Notes: generated by a model from the letters alone, not told the origin. Positions 30,290 through 41,508 are shown, numbered from the stretch's first letter. The stretch is DNA of 64,000 nt from Dendrolimus kikuchii (GCA_019925095.2 JAHHIN020000030.1:5315001-5379000), one strand, 5' to 3'. Program-made: numbers and translations.

Positions 30290-31951
30290 AGAGTTCTGGC
30301 TCACGGTAGAAATCGTGTTTCTGGCGGGCAAAAACTGTTTCGACGGACAACCCTGACTAAAAAAAAAAAAACGCCCGATCGTTCTACGCTATCAGTTTTT
30401 CGATATCTGCTGTATTTACAGATAGCTTTTTTTTATTCCGTGCTAATTACAGCACTAATTAGCTACTCATTTGTTTATTCTTTTGTTAATTACTATTTCA
30501 CGTTCACTAATTACCCTCGTCCGATACTCCCTATTGTTCTTAATGACGTCAACAACGACTTCAAAACAAAAACAACATGTTCTTTTCTTCCTCAACCTTT
30601 ATTTAAAACAGTATTTGTACAAATCGTATACTAATATATCATTAAGGAGTGTTTCCTGGCTTTCGAATAAATTGGTCAAATCCGTCATACTATATCCATG
30701 AAACTTATAGTATAAGTATACCAAACAGTATGCACCACATACTGAAGTCCAGTCATTTTGTATTCTCTTAGTATTGAAATGCCATTTTCTACAATTCCTA
30801 TTTAGAAAAGCCAAGTGGAATCCTACAGGTGACCGACCAAAGGAATCGAAGTATTGTCCAATGTTGTGTTGGTCTATGTGCATGGCTACCCAGTGAGAAC
30901 CTGGCTGGGTGCTTGGATCCAGATTGCTCACTAAGAACGTAGGCGCTTCCATGTGAATTGGTAAGTTGTTTGCTGCATACACGTTCCTCTCTAAAGATGG
31001 GTGAATTTTGCATAAACATTTCTGGATCTCGATTGTGTTCATATTTGTAACCAAAGTGCACACGTGCTGCTCGATGAAGAATACTATTGTAAATGTTCAA
31101 CATAATCTTGTGAACTTATTATGTAAAGGAAGTTGTAAATAAAAAATATGAAAGCTATGTTGACAGTTTTATTTATTGATATCTTTCTTATGATTAATAC
31201 ATATATATATCTTAACTACTATAGTCTACGATTACATTGCGGTTCTTATCTATTTCAATAACATTATCGAACTCGGCATACACAATACAGTTAATAGTTT
31301 GTGAAAGAGCAGATTCAAAACGAATTTCTAATCTCACGCTACCATTCCTAATCAGATTCCAATGACTTGAGGAATTAGCTGATAAATCAGGAGTTAAGTC
31401 AAAAGCTAGCAGACAGTAACCTTTAGCGTACTGTTCCCTAGATATCCCGTTACCTTCGTTAAGAAAATGTATACCCGTTCCAGAGAATAACGTATGATAG
31501 GCTGTAGTGAAAATATTACTCTCAAATGATGGTTGTAACGCTTTAGAAGGTATTTGCTGACCATCAATGTATAAACAAAATGAACTCATTTCATAGTTCT
31601 CAAAATTAAAAGGATTTTTAGTAAGACTATCATTAAACGCTGCATTATTAACAAAACCAACTATGCATCTTTTAGGTACCTGTCCCAGGAATATATTATC
31701 GAGGGTCTTTCCTTGAACCCCTGATGGTATCGTTAAAACTTTGACTTCAGCTCGAGTAATAGGATATTTTGCAGTAGTAGAGGCTAAAACTTTTTGATGT
31801 GCGAGTAAAACAGTTGGGCTGATTCGAGATCTACGGACAATGAGAGTTGCATCCATTATGCATACTTTTAACTTTAAATCGTTCGAAGAAGCCATCAAGT
31901 TAAACGTTTCTCTCGATCGAACTAATTTTACAGACATATCAACACTTATCA
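30290..31951. repeat. Polinton left terminal inverted repeat (about 1.66 kb)
   Basis: It is the reverse complement of 45193-46916 with very few differences in the coding part. The inner edge is at GTGTTGATATGTCTG, after which the two sides diverge. The outer 100 bp are less similar than the inner part. The repeat contains a whole protease frame and the C-terminal 240 codons of the major capsid gene, both on the minus strand. Confidence 0.92.
30599..31063 (-). CDS. Adenain-like cysteine protease, left-TIR copy
   Basis: This is a duplicate of the protease at 46077-46541, differing at two residues in that shared frame (CLCK context K for N, and L for M in MTDLTN). It keeps the catalytic His (GSHWVAMHID), Asp (YFDSFG), Gln (IQNDW) and Cys (VCGAYC). 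An intact second copy inside the terminal repeat is unusual. Its start has the same frame problem as the right copy, but where the right copy has TAG upstream in frame, this copy has CAG. Confidence 0.8.
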   Translation of the reverse strand: MCTLVTNMNTIEIQKCLCKIHPSLERNVYAANNLPIHMEAPTFLVSNLDPSTQPGSHWVAMHIDQHNIGQYFDSFGRSPVGFHLAFLNRNCRKWHFNTKRIQNDWTSVCGAYCLVYLYYKFHGYSMTDLTNLFESQETLLNDILVYDLYKYCFK

Positions 31952-31952
31952 T
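31212..31952 (-). pseudogene. Major capsid protein C-terminal part, left-TIR copy
   Basis: It corresponds to residues about 195-437 of the major capsid protein at 44613-45926, with two substitutions (FNDSL for FNGSL, AKGY for AQGY). It is cut at the inner edge of the terminal repeat, so the N-terminal jelly roll is missing and the product would not assemble alone. It is on the minus strand and thus a mirror of the right side. Confidence 0.88.
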
Positions 31953-32220
31953 AACGATTTATTTGACAATAATTATGTATCATAACCATTTATTGGTCAA
32001 TAATTACAAATTAACACTTATCGTAATGAGTTGTTTGAAAACAATTGTAAGCATCATTTAATCATAACGATGTATTTGCATGTCATTTGTTAATTAGATT
32101 TAATGGGATGACTCCAACTATATAAACTAAAAATCAAAATAAAATATTATCAGTTAACTGTAGTAAAGTAGTCAGTGAAGTGTATTTTCGTGTTGTGAAA
32201 TTAAATACTTCAGATCTGAA
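31953..32220. promoter_or_regulatory. Promoter region of the left Polinton gene, TATA plus initiator
   Basis: TATATAAA at 32119-32126 is followed by TTATCAGTTA. The A of TCAGTT at 32152 lies 33 nt from the first T of the TATA, the spacing and initiator (TCAKTY) expected of an arthropod RNA polymerase II core promoter. Upstream (31950-32070) degenerate repeats of about 45 nt containing CATAACGA and TTTG.CAATAATT occur and could be binding sites. The target gene would start at 32221. Confidence 0.6.
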
Positions 32221-32802
32221 ATGCAGGTAAGATATGTCACTTAATATCACCACTTAATATTTTTTATAATTATTAAATTATCTTCAAAATGATAGTACAA
32301 TTTCTTACAAATTTTGTTGTTTCAGAACCTATTTGAAGAAAATACATTCAAACAGTATTATTACCAAACACTTTCTGATGAAGAGAGTAGCAATATCGAT
32401 AATTTGAGCATTGTTAAAGATTATCCAAAACAAAAAAGAAAAAGAGACGAGGAAGAAAGTCTTGACAAGTTTTTTGAGTTTTCAAAAAAGAAAAAGAAAA
32501 AGCAATGTTCATCTGTATCCCGAGCTCAACCAAACGGTGGTGTTGCATATTTATCGACTAATAGAGAAGATGCATGTTCCTTAACGCACTTAATAAAAAT
32601 TGAAGTGTATGAATTGAAAACATTAGCAAAAATACCCAGCAGTGAGCATTGGAAAAACGCCACAATAAGAATTAAATATTATACAGATGACAAAAACAAA
32701 CATTTTGAAAGCATCAAAAAGACTGCATACAATATCACAAAAGAAATTTCCATGATTGATTCATGTAAAAAATTTCATTATAACAATAGTGATAATAAAT
32801 AA
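32221..32802 (+). CDS. Small spliced Polinton gene, function unknown
   Basis: I predict exon 1 at 32221-32226 (ATGCAG), an intron at 32227-32325 (GTAAGA to TTTCAG) and exon 2 at 32326-32802, giving about 161 residues. The junction keeps the frame. The protein is charged, with clusters of Lys and Arg (KQKRKRDEEE, KKKKKK) that resemble nuclear localisation signals and an acidic N-terminus. No family is recognised. The good core promoter upstream suggests early or constitutive expression. The alternative is an unspliced start at an upstream Met at 32314. Confidence 0.5.
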
Positions 32803-32879
32803 CAAAGATTGTTTACTACCTTGCTCTAGTACTTAGCTAATTATGTTATTGTGTAATTTAAGTTAAAAATAACAGATTT

Positions 32880-32967
32880 ATACCACTTCTCAGGTATATA
32901 AGTAGTCTGTGTTATCCGAAAGTGATAACCATTTATAATTTCAATCTTGTTGCTACATCATCGTAAA
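32880..32967 (+). promoter_or_regulatory. TATA-like promoter ahead of the polymerase gene
   Basis: GGTATATAAGTAG at about 32893-32905 is a good TATA box 65-70 nt upstream of the ATG at 32968. No canonical initiator is seen at the expected distance. Confidence 0.45.
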
Positions 32968-35900
32968 ATGGAACGTGTTTGTGTCAGTGCTTTTTTTGTG
33001 TCGTCGGAGTTTGAAAGCAATGAAAATGATAAGAAACGTGAACTTGATGAAATGTGTGAAGATAGGGATATGGTGGGGTTATGTGAAAATGTTGAAAAAA
33101 CGGATATATTCGATTCTGAATACGATCAAGAGCTGTACGAAATTTGTACCATGTATGAAAATTTATTCGATTCTGAATATGACACCAACCTTTATGAAAT
33201 TTGTACCACGATTGAGAATAATGTCATGTAAGTATAATTTAATTACTTATCTTATTTAACTTAAAATACTGACATTTTTACTCGCTAACTTTCATCTATA
33301 TTTTGCTTAAATATAATTTTTATTTTTTACAGTCAATCATCATCCCATTCAGTACAGACAGGACAAGGAATGTTTAAAAGAAGCATTGAATCAGACAACA
33401 GTAATAGTGACGCAAAGAGACAACGACACGATGAACCTTCTACCAGTACAGATAAGTTACATTGTGAAACGTGTAATATACTAGTTAATAGAAGATATTT
33501 TGTTAATCACACTAAGAGCATAGTAGATAAAAATAATATATTAAAATCTCATTGCTCTCTAGATAATGTATCTGTTGTAGATTCAGCTTTTGGACAGCGT
33601 ATCATATCTTACAAAGTTAAAAATAAAAATCAATCTGATTCAGTGTTCCAAACACCGGAATTGTTTCTTGAATTAATTAAAAGTGATATATTTTTTTTGA
33701 TTGATGAAGTACTTAAACAACATTCTACTGTTAAAATAAATTTTGTATTACATGCAGACTTTGTTCAAGAATCAAAAAATCTAACTAATTCATTCGATTT
33801 TCAAACTAGTAATTTCATTATTTCTCAAGCGGATGATTTAAATATTTTCATAGTATCCTTGCGTGACACTTTAGTGCATAAAATAAGTACTTTTGAAAAG
33901 AAAGATAGTGGATGGAGTCTCACAAAAATAAATTTTATAGAACTAAACATAAACAAATATAATCCACTACGTGGAAATTCATATATTGATTTACCAAAAG
34001 ATATCAAAGATAAAAAAGCCGTTATAAACTTTAATAATTCAGACAATTTCTGTTTCAAATGGGCATTGCTCTCAGCATTATACCCTGTTAACAAAAATTC
34101 AGGACGACTGTCATCTTACACTATTCATTCAAATAAACTAAATTTTCACGGTATTTCTTTTCCAGTTAAATTGAACGATATATCTAAAATAGAAAAACAA
34201 AATAATTTAAGTATAAATGTTTTTGGGTTGGAATATGACATCAAACAAAAAAAACATTCTGTTGTTGGTCCGCTTTATTTTACAAAATGCCGTAACAGTA
34301 CACATATAAATCTATTATACTTACAAAATGGAACAGTCGGTCACTATTGCTACATAAAAAACTTATCGCGATTAGTAAGTAAGCAAATATCGAATACAAA
34401 TGGTGTTGTAAATATATGGGATGGGTGTTTGTTGCGTTTTTCCACTAGAGACAGATTGATTAACCATCAACAACATGATTGTTCGCACATCACTACAAAT
34501 TTACCTAGCAGTGAAAAAACATTAAAAAATTGGTTCGGACAACCTATATCAACCGATAAACTAAAATTCGATAAGTTCCAAAAAAAAAATTAAAATTCCC
34601 TTTGTTGTATACGCTGACTTTGAGGCATTTTTAAACTCCATTATAACATGTACTAACGATCAATCAAAATCAAATACTAACAACATTCAGAAACATGAGG
34701 TTTATAGTTTCGGTTATTATATCAAATGCTCATTCGATGATAGCTTATCAAAGTATGAAACATACACTGGACCAAACTGCACTCAAGTATTCATGAATCG
34801 TTTATATGATGATTTAAAAACTATTCGCAGAAACGATTGTTTTCAAAAACCACCTGAATCACTGTTAACTGTAGATACGAATACTTGTTACATTTGTGAA
34901 ACTGATTTAAAGGCTGAAGAAGTTTTAGATATTGATAAGCAATTAGGTGTTGTACATTAAGTATGTAAGAAAAAGTTCATTAACCCTTGTTATATTCCAG
35001 TGTTTCTACATAATTTAAGTAATTACGATGCACATTTCATCGTCCATGCGCTTAATTTTGTTGAAGGTGAAATCGATATAATTCCTCAAAACAAAGAAAA
35101 ATATATTTCGTTCTCAAAACACGTAACAATAAACAATCAAAAGGTCACCTTAAGATTTGTAGATTCTTTAAAATTTTTACCATGCAGCCTCGATCAGTTC
35201 GCAAAAAACTTAAAAGTAGAAGAATTTCGTAAACTAAAAAACCACTTTCCTGATAAAGAAGACTTCAATCGTCTTTGTAAGAAAGGTGTTTACCCATATG
35301 AGTTTATGACTTCGTTTGACTCTCTAAATGTAACCTCTCTACCAAGCCAAGATAAATTTTATAGTTCGCATACGGATACCAAAATTTCTGATAATGATTA
35401 CAATCGTGCACAGGATGTTTGGCAACACTTTGGTCGTCAGAACATGTTAGACTATTCGAATTTATATCTAAAAACAGATGTGCTATTGCTAGCTGATGTT
35501 TTTGAAAATTTCCGTGACCTTTGTCTCAAAACATATGGTTTGGATCCTTCCCACTATTATACAGCACCGGGTTTAAGTTGGGATGCTATGTTAAAACAAA
35601 CAAAAGTTGAATTGGAACTGCTAACAGACATTGACCAAATTGCTTTCATTAAAGCAGGTATCAGGGGTGGTATATCTCAATGTAGTAATCGACATGCAAA
35701 AGCTAACAATAAATATTTAGATGATTTTGATGAAAATAAACCTCCATCATACTTGGTTTATTTTGATGCAAACAATCTTTATGGTTGGGCCATGTCTCAG
35801 TACCTTCCTGAAGGTGCTTTTGAATGGGTGAGTCCGGAGATAAATTATGAAGTTACTGATACATCTGAATACGGTTTCATTTTAGAGGTTGATTTGGAGT

Positions 35901-36293
35901 AGCCTGAGAAACGACATGATTTACATTCCGATTTATCATTGTGTCCTGAAAATATATCAATAGGGGGTACAAAAGAAAAAAAACTAATACCAAATTTAAA
36001 TAATAAAGTAAAATATAAAATTCATTATAGAAATCTTAAACAGTGTCTTAAAATGGGTATCAAATTAACCAAGATACATCGAATATTAAAGTTACGACAA
36101 AGACTGGCTAAAAAAATACATTGACTTAAATACTGAACTCAGAACAAAGGCAACATCAGATATTGAAAAAGACTTTTACAAATTAATGAACAACTCAGTC
36201 TTTGGAAAAACAATGGAAAATGTTGATAAAAGAGTAAACGTAAAATTACTAACCCACTGGGAAAATCGTGGTAAAATTTTTGGTGTTCAGGAT
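32968..36293 (+). pseudogene. POLB: Protein-primed DNA polymerase B, 5' part (broken)
   Basis: Exon 1 (32968-33227) is acidic and contains a duplicated unit FDSEYD..LYEICT. A 105-nt GTAAGT..ACAG intron (33228-33332) leads in frame into exon 2. A zinc-finger-like segment, then exonuclease motifs YADFEAF, HNLSNYDAHF and YLKTD, then polymerase motifs DANNLYG and NNSVFG follow. Lesions: a 1-nt shift in an A run near 34580-34590, TAA at 34958-34960 beside an apparent loss of conserved sequence, TAG at 35900-35902, a shift near 36100, and the RTE insertion at 36294. It would copy the element from terminal-protein primers, but this copy cannot be functional. Confidence 0.88.
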
Positions 36294-39200
36294 ACATACA
36301 TACATACATACATAACTTCAAGCCAGTTCCCTTGCGGGGTAGGCACGAACAACAGCGTGCCATTTAGGCTTATTCTTACACACCTCACTTGCCTCTTTGA
36401 CATTCATAACTCTTGTCATGCAAGCTTGTCTGTTCTTAAGGCTCCTGACATCACCTTCTGCTAGTACACGATCAATTTGATCATGGAAGGTGTGTCGTGG
36501 CCTTCCACGACTTCTGCATCCATCCACTTTTGCATTGTATATCTGTTTAGTCATTCTTTCATCATGCATTCTTTCCACATGCTCGAACCACCGGAGCATT
36601 CCTTTCCTTACCTTCACCCCGACACTCTCTTTCAGACCAACTCTCTTTCTTACTTCGGTATTACGAACGCGGTCCGCGAGCGTCACTCCGCAGATTTTGC
36701 GCAGTGCTCGCATCTCGACCGCGTTTACTCTACTTTCATGCCCTTTCTTCCATACCCAACTCTCGCTTCCATACGTGAGCGTAGGTACCAGCACCGCGTT
36801 GTGTACGGCGAGCTGGGCCTTCTGGCTGAGGTTCTTAGCGCCTAGAAGTTTACCTAACGCTCCATTTAAACTATTCCACAAATTCACTCTTCTTTCTATA
36901 TCAGCGGTGTACCTTCCATCCCTGCTAAAAGCACATCCAAGATATACAAACTCATTCACTTGCTTCAGCATAACATCATCGACCATTATCCTTGCATTCG
37001 TTCTGGTTTCTTCTCTTTCAAACACCATAACCTTTGTTTTCTTCGCATTCAAATGTAAGCCTCTCGCCTGACAGTCATCTTTCATCATTGTGACTAGTGT
37101 TTGCAGTTCTGATGGCGATTCGGCTAAAAGAACGGCATCATCCGCATAAAGCAAGGTGCTTATAACTAGATCACTCATCCGCACCCCAACATGCATCAAT
37201 CTTATTCTCTGGAGACAATCGTCCAGATATAGAATGAACAGCAAAGCCGACAGCACGCAGCCCTGGCGGACGCCAATATTGACGTCAAACCAGGGCGACA
37301 GGCTGCCTTCCACTCGCACGCATGCCATACAGCCCTCGTAAGTGGACTGCACAGCACGCATCAATTGGCCATTAATCCCATATCCGGGCAATATGTCCCA
37401 GAGGTCCTTCCGCACAACCCTGTCAAATGCTTTCTCTAGATCCACAAAACCGCAGAAAACCTTTCGGCTCATAGCCAGCTGCTTCTCTACGATATTGCGG
37501 AGAGAGAAAACTTGATCCATACATCCCCTTCCATTTCTGAAACCACCTTGTGCATCCCACAGTAATCCATCGGATACAACTCTCATTCTCTTTTCAATAA
37601 TCTTCGTATACACTTTAGATGCTGTGCTGATCAAACTGATGGCCCTGTAGCTGGCGCACTCCATACGTGACCCCTTGCCTTTATACAAGGGCACGATGAC
37701 AGCGCGCCTCCAGTCCTTGGGAACCTTTCTCGTCCTCCAGCACAAGTTGCATAAGGACAGGAAAGCGTCCCGGACGCAGGTTCCACCATATTTGATCATC
37801 TCAGCAGACACACTATCGATTCCTACTGCCTTTCCATTTTTCAGACTTCTTATCGACCATTCGATCTCTTCCAAAGTGATCTCGGATGCTGACTCCTCGG
37901 AGTCGGTCACAGACTCAGTCGTGGTGCCAGCATCCGGGATATTATCATACATTTCTCTAAAATATTCACTCCATCGCGCTAATACCTCTTGTGGGTTAGC
38001 AAGAACGTCCCCTGCTTTAGATTTTATTCTTTCCATTCTGGAAGCTGACGAACAACCCCGAGACTTCTTAACCTCTCTCCAAAAGAGTTTGGTATTCGCC
38101 TCGAAGTCCTCCGTCAGCTTCTCTTCTTCTTTCAATTTTATTCTTTCACGCTTCTCTTTCACTAAAGCTTTGGTTTCGTTCTTGCAGAGGCGATAAATTT
38201 CTTTCTTCATCTCTTTCATACGGTCATTCTGTTGCAAGGAAGCAACATAATCCAGCCAGTCTTTTCTCTTTCTCTCTACGCTGGATTTAACATCCGCGTC
38301 CCACCATTTATCACCTTTCGTTATTATGTGCCTCTTCGCGCATCCACATGCCTCTTTTGTGCTTTCCACTATACTTTCTTTCATACTATCCCAGTCATTA
38401 TCCACATCTAAGTCGGAGAAGTCCGCTTTTGCAAGCCTTTCTTCGACTAGGCGCGCATACATACTCCTTACACTAACATCTTCCAATTTTTCACACTTTA
38501 TTCTTTCAAGCTCCCCGAAATTGGTACGCACTCGCCAGTGTCTCCACTTCCTGAAAAGGCCCACAAACCGGCTTATCACCAGGTAGTGGTCCGTTTCAAG
38601 AGTGGGGCCTCTGTAGGCTCTTGTATCCATTATTGTGTTTCGGAGGCGACTATCAATTAAAATCAGATCAATCATACTTTTCTGATCATTCATTCTCCAT
38701 GTATACGTGTGAATATCCTTATGATGGAATAGGGTGTTCGACACAAGCAAGTTTCTTTCCATGCATACGTCTATGATTGGCCTACCAGCATCGTTCACTC
38801 TCTTGTCACCATAGGGTCCAAGGACAGCCTCAAGGCCGTCTCGTTTGGTCCCCACCCAGCCATTAAGATCACCACACATAATTAGTCTTTCGTTCCCTTC
38901 AGCCAGATCCAGAATTTCTCTCACAGACTCCCAAAACTTCTCGAGTTCTTGGGGATCCGCTGAGCTTACGGGAGCATAAGCTGCGACCAGAAAAACTCGC
39001 GTGATCCCCAGTTTTAGGCGGACCCAGAGAAGTCTCGGGTTCACCAGACAATAAGCTTTTACTCCAGACACAAAGCGGGATGAGAGTAAGACGCCTACCC
39101 CCCCACTTGCACGCTCGTCTAGGTCCACGCCGGACCACAGAGCAAGCATGCCACCGGGGAGGTCATCGACGTCGCACCCCTTCCGCTTTGTCTCTGTCAG

Positions 39201-39511
39201 ACATAAGGCATCCAGGCTTCTCTCATTCATTATATCAATCATTTCGTCCATCTTATCTTTCATTCCACCTCTCACATTCCACGTGCCTATACGGCACTCT
39301 GCTCCTCTCGACCCGCCAGGTTTGGCGCTGCGTGAAGGGTGGCGGCCCCCTTCGCCGCATGCGCGAGAATCCACACCGACGGGGGCGCATCGGTGAGCGT
39401 CGCCTGCGGGGGACGCCCTATCGTGCACTGCACTCGGGTGAATTCTGGTCAGAATTGTGGCCCTCTGGGCCAGCGGGGATCGCGACGAGCACGCTTCTGA
39501 CATGACCCCCA
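36294..39511 (-). mobile_element. RTE LINE, essentially full length, inserted in POLB
   Basis: GTGTTCAGGAT at 36283-36293 and 39512-39522 is a perfect 11-bp duplication. The 3' end is a short UTR with a GTAT-rich tail (seen as ATAC repeats at 36294-36310). Only 8 nt lie between the 5' junction and the ATG, so the copy is either full length with a minimal leader or truncated just before the ORF. The ORF is intact. It is the source-type copy for five shorter relatives in this window. Confidence 0.94.
36318..39503 (-). CDS. RTE protein: endonuclease and reverse transcriptase (1061 aa)
   Basis: This single ORF is typical of RTE-clade LINEs. The first about 70 residues are low complexity. An AP-type endonuclease begins at GTWNVRGG, with [22 protein letters not shown] and TDHYLV. 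The reverse transcriptase contains [49 protein letters not shown] and [10 protein letters not shown] (catalytic Asp pair near residue 785). The C-terminus has [15 protein letters not shown]. No stop or shift is seen, so it may be active. It acts by target-primed reverse transcription in the nucleus. Confidence 0.93.
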   Translation of the reverse strand: MSEACSSRSPLAQRATILTRIHPSAVHDRASPAGDAHRCAPVGVDSRACGEGGRHPSRSAKPGGSRGAECRIGTWNVRGGMKDKMDEMIDIMNERSLDALCLTETKRKGCDVDDLPGGMLALWSGVDLDERASGGVGVLLSSRFVSGVKAYCLVNPRLLWVRLKLGITRVFLVAAYAPVSSADPQELEKFWESVREILDLAEGNERLIMCGDLNGWVGTKRDGLEAVLGPYGDKRVNDAGRPIIDVCMERNLLVSNTLFHHKDIHTYTWRMNDQKSMIDLILIDSRLRNTIMDTRAYRGPTLETDHYLVISRFVGLFRKWRHWRVRTNFGELERIKCEKLEDVSVRSMYARLVEERLAKADFSDLDVDNDWDSMKESIVESTKEACGCAKRHIITKGDKWWDADVKSSVERKRKDWLDYVASLQQNDRMKEMKKEIYRLCKNETKALVKEKRERIKLKEEEKLTEDFEANTKLFWREVKKSRGCSSASRMERIKSKAGDVLANPQEVLARWSEYFREMYDNIPDAGTTTESVTDSEESASEITLEEIEWSIRSLKNGKAVGIDSVSAEMIKYGGTCVRDAFLSLCNLCWRTRKVPKDWRRAVIVPLYKGKGSRMECASYRAISLISTASKVYTKIIEKRMRVVSDGLLWDAQGGFRNGRGCMDQVFSLRNIVEKQLAMSRKVFCGFVDLEKAFDRVVRKDLWDILPGYGINGQLMRAVQSTYEGCMACVRVEGSLSPWFDVNIGVRQGCVLSALLFILYLDDCLQRIRLMHVGVRMSDLVISTLLYADDAVLLAESPSELQTLVTMMKDDCQARGLHLNAKKTKVMVFEREETRTNARIMVDDVMLKQVNEFVYLGCAFSRDGRYTADIERRVNLWNSLNGALGKLLGAKNLSQKAQLAVHNAVLVPTLTYGSESWVWKKGHESRVNAVEMRALRKICGVTLADRVRNTEVRKRVGLKESVGVKVRKGMLRWFEHVERMHDERMTKQIYNAKVDGCRSRGRPRHTFHDQIDRVLAEGDVRSLKNRQACMTRVMNVKEASEVCKNKPKWHAVVRAYPARELA

Positions 39512-40200
39512 GTGTTCAGGATCTTATTTCAAAACCTGAATTCAGCAATCTGTCAATTTTTTCGGAAAATTTAGTAGCAGTCCAATTACAAAAAACAAAA
39601 GTTTGCTATGATAAACCCATTTATTTAGGTTTCTCTATTTTAGATATATCAAAAACTCTAATGTATGAGTTTCATTACGACTACATTCTAACTAAGTTTG
39701 GTAATAATACAAAATTATTATACACTGATACCGATAGCTTAATATATCACATTTTCACAAACGATTTCTATGACAAGATTAAATCCGATCTTTCATTACG
39801 GTTTGATACATCTGATTATCCTACGAATAATATATTTGGTTTTCCACAACTCAATAAAAAGAAACTAGGTTTTTTCAAAGATGAAAGTAATGGTAAAATT
39901 GTTAAAGAATTTGTAGGATTAAGGTCAAAAATGTATGCGATTCAAACCGAAAACAAATTGATATCGAAAGCCAAAGGTGTCAACAAAAGTGTCACAAAAA
40001 GGATGGCAATGCAAAATTATAAATCATGTCTTTTTGATAGAAATATTAAATACGATACCATGTATAGATTTAGATCAATTAAACATACAATATTTACCCA
40101 GCAAATTAACAAAGTATGTTTATCTTATAATGACACAAAAATATTTATTTTACCTAATAATGTTGACACCTTAGCATGGGGTCATTATAAGTTAAGATAA
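39512..40200 (+). pseudogene. POLB: DNA polymerase B, C-terminal part
   Basis: The polymerase resumes after the RTE insertion: YDKPIYLGFSILDISK, the catalytic YTDTDSLIY (motif C) and SKMYAIQ (K-x-Y motif). This segment itself has no stop until the natural end TAA at 40198-40200. Reading from the ATG at 39457 is an artefact of the RTE sequence joined upstream. Confidence 0.88.
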
Positions 40201-40513
40201 AATATTTAAATAATATATAAATGTAAATAGTGTATAAGATTAAAATAATTTTAAGGTGTAAATTTTATAAACTTTATACAACATAAAATTGTAACAAATG
40301 TTTTTTAGGTAATATTAATGTAACTAAAATATCTTTGTAGAAGGTTAAAAATGATTTTAAATGTAAATAACTTATCTTAGTGTACTCTAAGTAATATTTT
40401 TTTTAATGTATAATGTGTGTATTTTTAAGAAAATAATTGAAATAAAATTAATGTCTCATGCAAAATGACTTTATTTATTTATCATACCTCATAGTGTTGA
40501 CACGTACGCTAGG
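40201..40513. other. Intergenic AT-rich spacer in the Polinton
   Basis: Non-coding. AATAAAATTAATG near 40442 could be a poly(A) signal for the polymerase transcript. The next gene starts at 40514. Confidence 0.5.
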
Positions 40514-41170
40514 ATGTTTCACTTTGTTCATCCGTTCACTTCCATAGTAGCTGGTCCAAGTGGCTGTGGAAAATCAAATTTTGTTACAAATTTTATTAAA
40601 CATGTTAAATATATTTGCAACACTTCTTTCGATCAAATAACATGGTGCTTTGATGAAATGCAACCTTTGTACAATTTACAAAACGTAAATTACTATCAAG
40701 GCATTCCGGACCTTAATATGTTTGATGGCAAATATCCAAATCTTATAATTATTGATGATCTCATGAGAGAATCGGATGGACGAATAGTTGATATATTCAC
40801 TAAAGGTAGTCATCATAAAAATTTAAGTGTGTTTTACATAACACAAAATCTATTTCACCAAGGTAAAGGACAAAGAGATATATCGTTAAATTCAAGTTAT
40901 ATTATTTATTTTAAAAACCCACGTGATAAAACACAAATTCGGTATTTGGCCCGTCAAGTATCTCCAGAGAATCCAAAGTATATAGAAGATGCCTACAGAG
41001 ATGCAACCAAAGAGGCACATGGTTACTTATTGATTGATCTGAAACAAGGTACAAGTGATATATGTCGAATCAAAACCAAAATTTTTCCATCAGATGGGTT
41101 ATGTCATGTATACATACCAACAAAAGGGTTTAAATATGCCAAGAACAGCCAAATCCCCATCATTTATTAA
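40514..41170 (+). CDS. ATP: Polinton genome-packaging ATPase (FtsK/HerA type)
   Basis: The protein has 218 residues. Walker A GPSGCGKS lies at residues 14-21 and Walker B LIIIDD at 77-82. A Gln in FYITQN near 115 fits the sensor position of the family. It would power DNA entry into a capsid. It is intact and is the first of a compact run of same-strand genes extending to the right end (2 nt before the next start). Length fits Polinton ATPases. Confidence 0.92.
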   Translation: MFHFVHPFTSIVAGPSGCGKSNFVTNFIKHVKYICNTSFDQITWCFDEMQPLYNLQNVNYYQGIPDLNMFDGKYPNLIIIDDLMRESDGRIVDIFTKGSHHKNLSVFYITQNLFHQGKGQRDISLNSSYIIYFKNPRDKTQIRYLARQVSPENPKYIEDAYRDATKEAHGYLLIDLKQGTSDICRIKTKIFPSDGLCHVYIPTKGFKYAKNSQIPIIY

Positions 41171-41172
41171 TA

Positions 41173-41499
41173 ATGTCGCGAAGTCTCAACACGCATAAAG
41201 ATTTGTTGTCAGCGTTACATAAGTTGAAACCAAAATATAGAACAGCTCTTTTAAAATCTTGTGATGAAGATGAAATAAATTGTATTTGTGAATGTATTCA
41301 TAACGTTCTCCAAGGAAAGGTACCAATTGAAGAGAAGAATAAGAAAAAATTAAAAAACTACAAATCGGTACTTCGTAAGTTAGTTCGCAAAGGGGTAAAT
41401 AAAGCAAGGAAAAGTATAATAATACAAAAAGGTGGTGCATTCCTACCAATAATATTGGGTGCAATCTTAAGTGGATTAGTTGAATCTCTTGTAAAATAA
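41173..41499 (+). CDS. Small basic Polinton protein with hydrophobic C-terminus
   Basis: A 108-residue protein: an acidic and Cys-containing middle (CDEDEINCICEC), a very basic stretch (KNKKKLKNYKSVLRKLVRKG) and then QKGGAFLPIILGAILSGL, a likely membrane-active or capsid-associated tail. Proteins of this size and layout are common between ATPase and integrase in animal Polintons, but the function is not established. It starts 2 nt after the ATPase stop. Confidence 0.7.
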   Translation: MSRSLNTHKDLLSALHKLKPKYRTALLKSCDEDEINCICECIHNVLQGKVPIEEKNKKKLKNYKSVLRKLVRKGVNKARKSIIIQKGGAFLPIILGAILSGLVESLVK

Positions 41500-41508
41500 A
41501 AAATAACA

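Noticed and set aside
34575..34600. Programmed slippage at the A run in polymerase B
   Set aside because: An A run could slip, but further stops and shifts downstream make decay the simpler explanation. Raw-read errors in a homopolymer are also possible.
36490..37071. 193-codon plus-strand frame opposite the RTE ORF (also 59169-59750)
   Set aside because: The same antisense frame appears in both RTE copies simply because the sense sequence is the same. It is Ser/Thr/Leu-rich with no motif.
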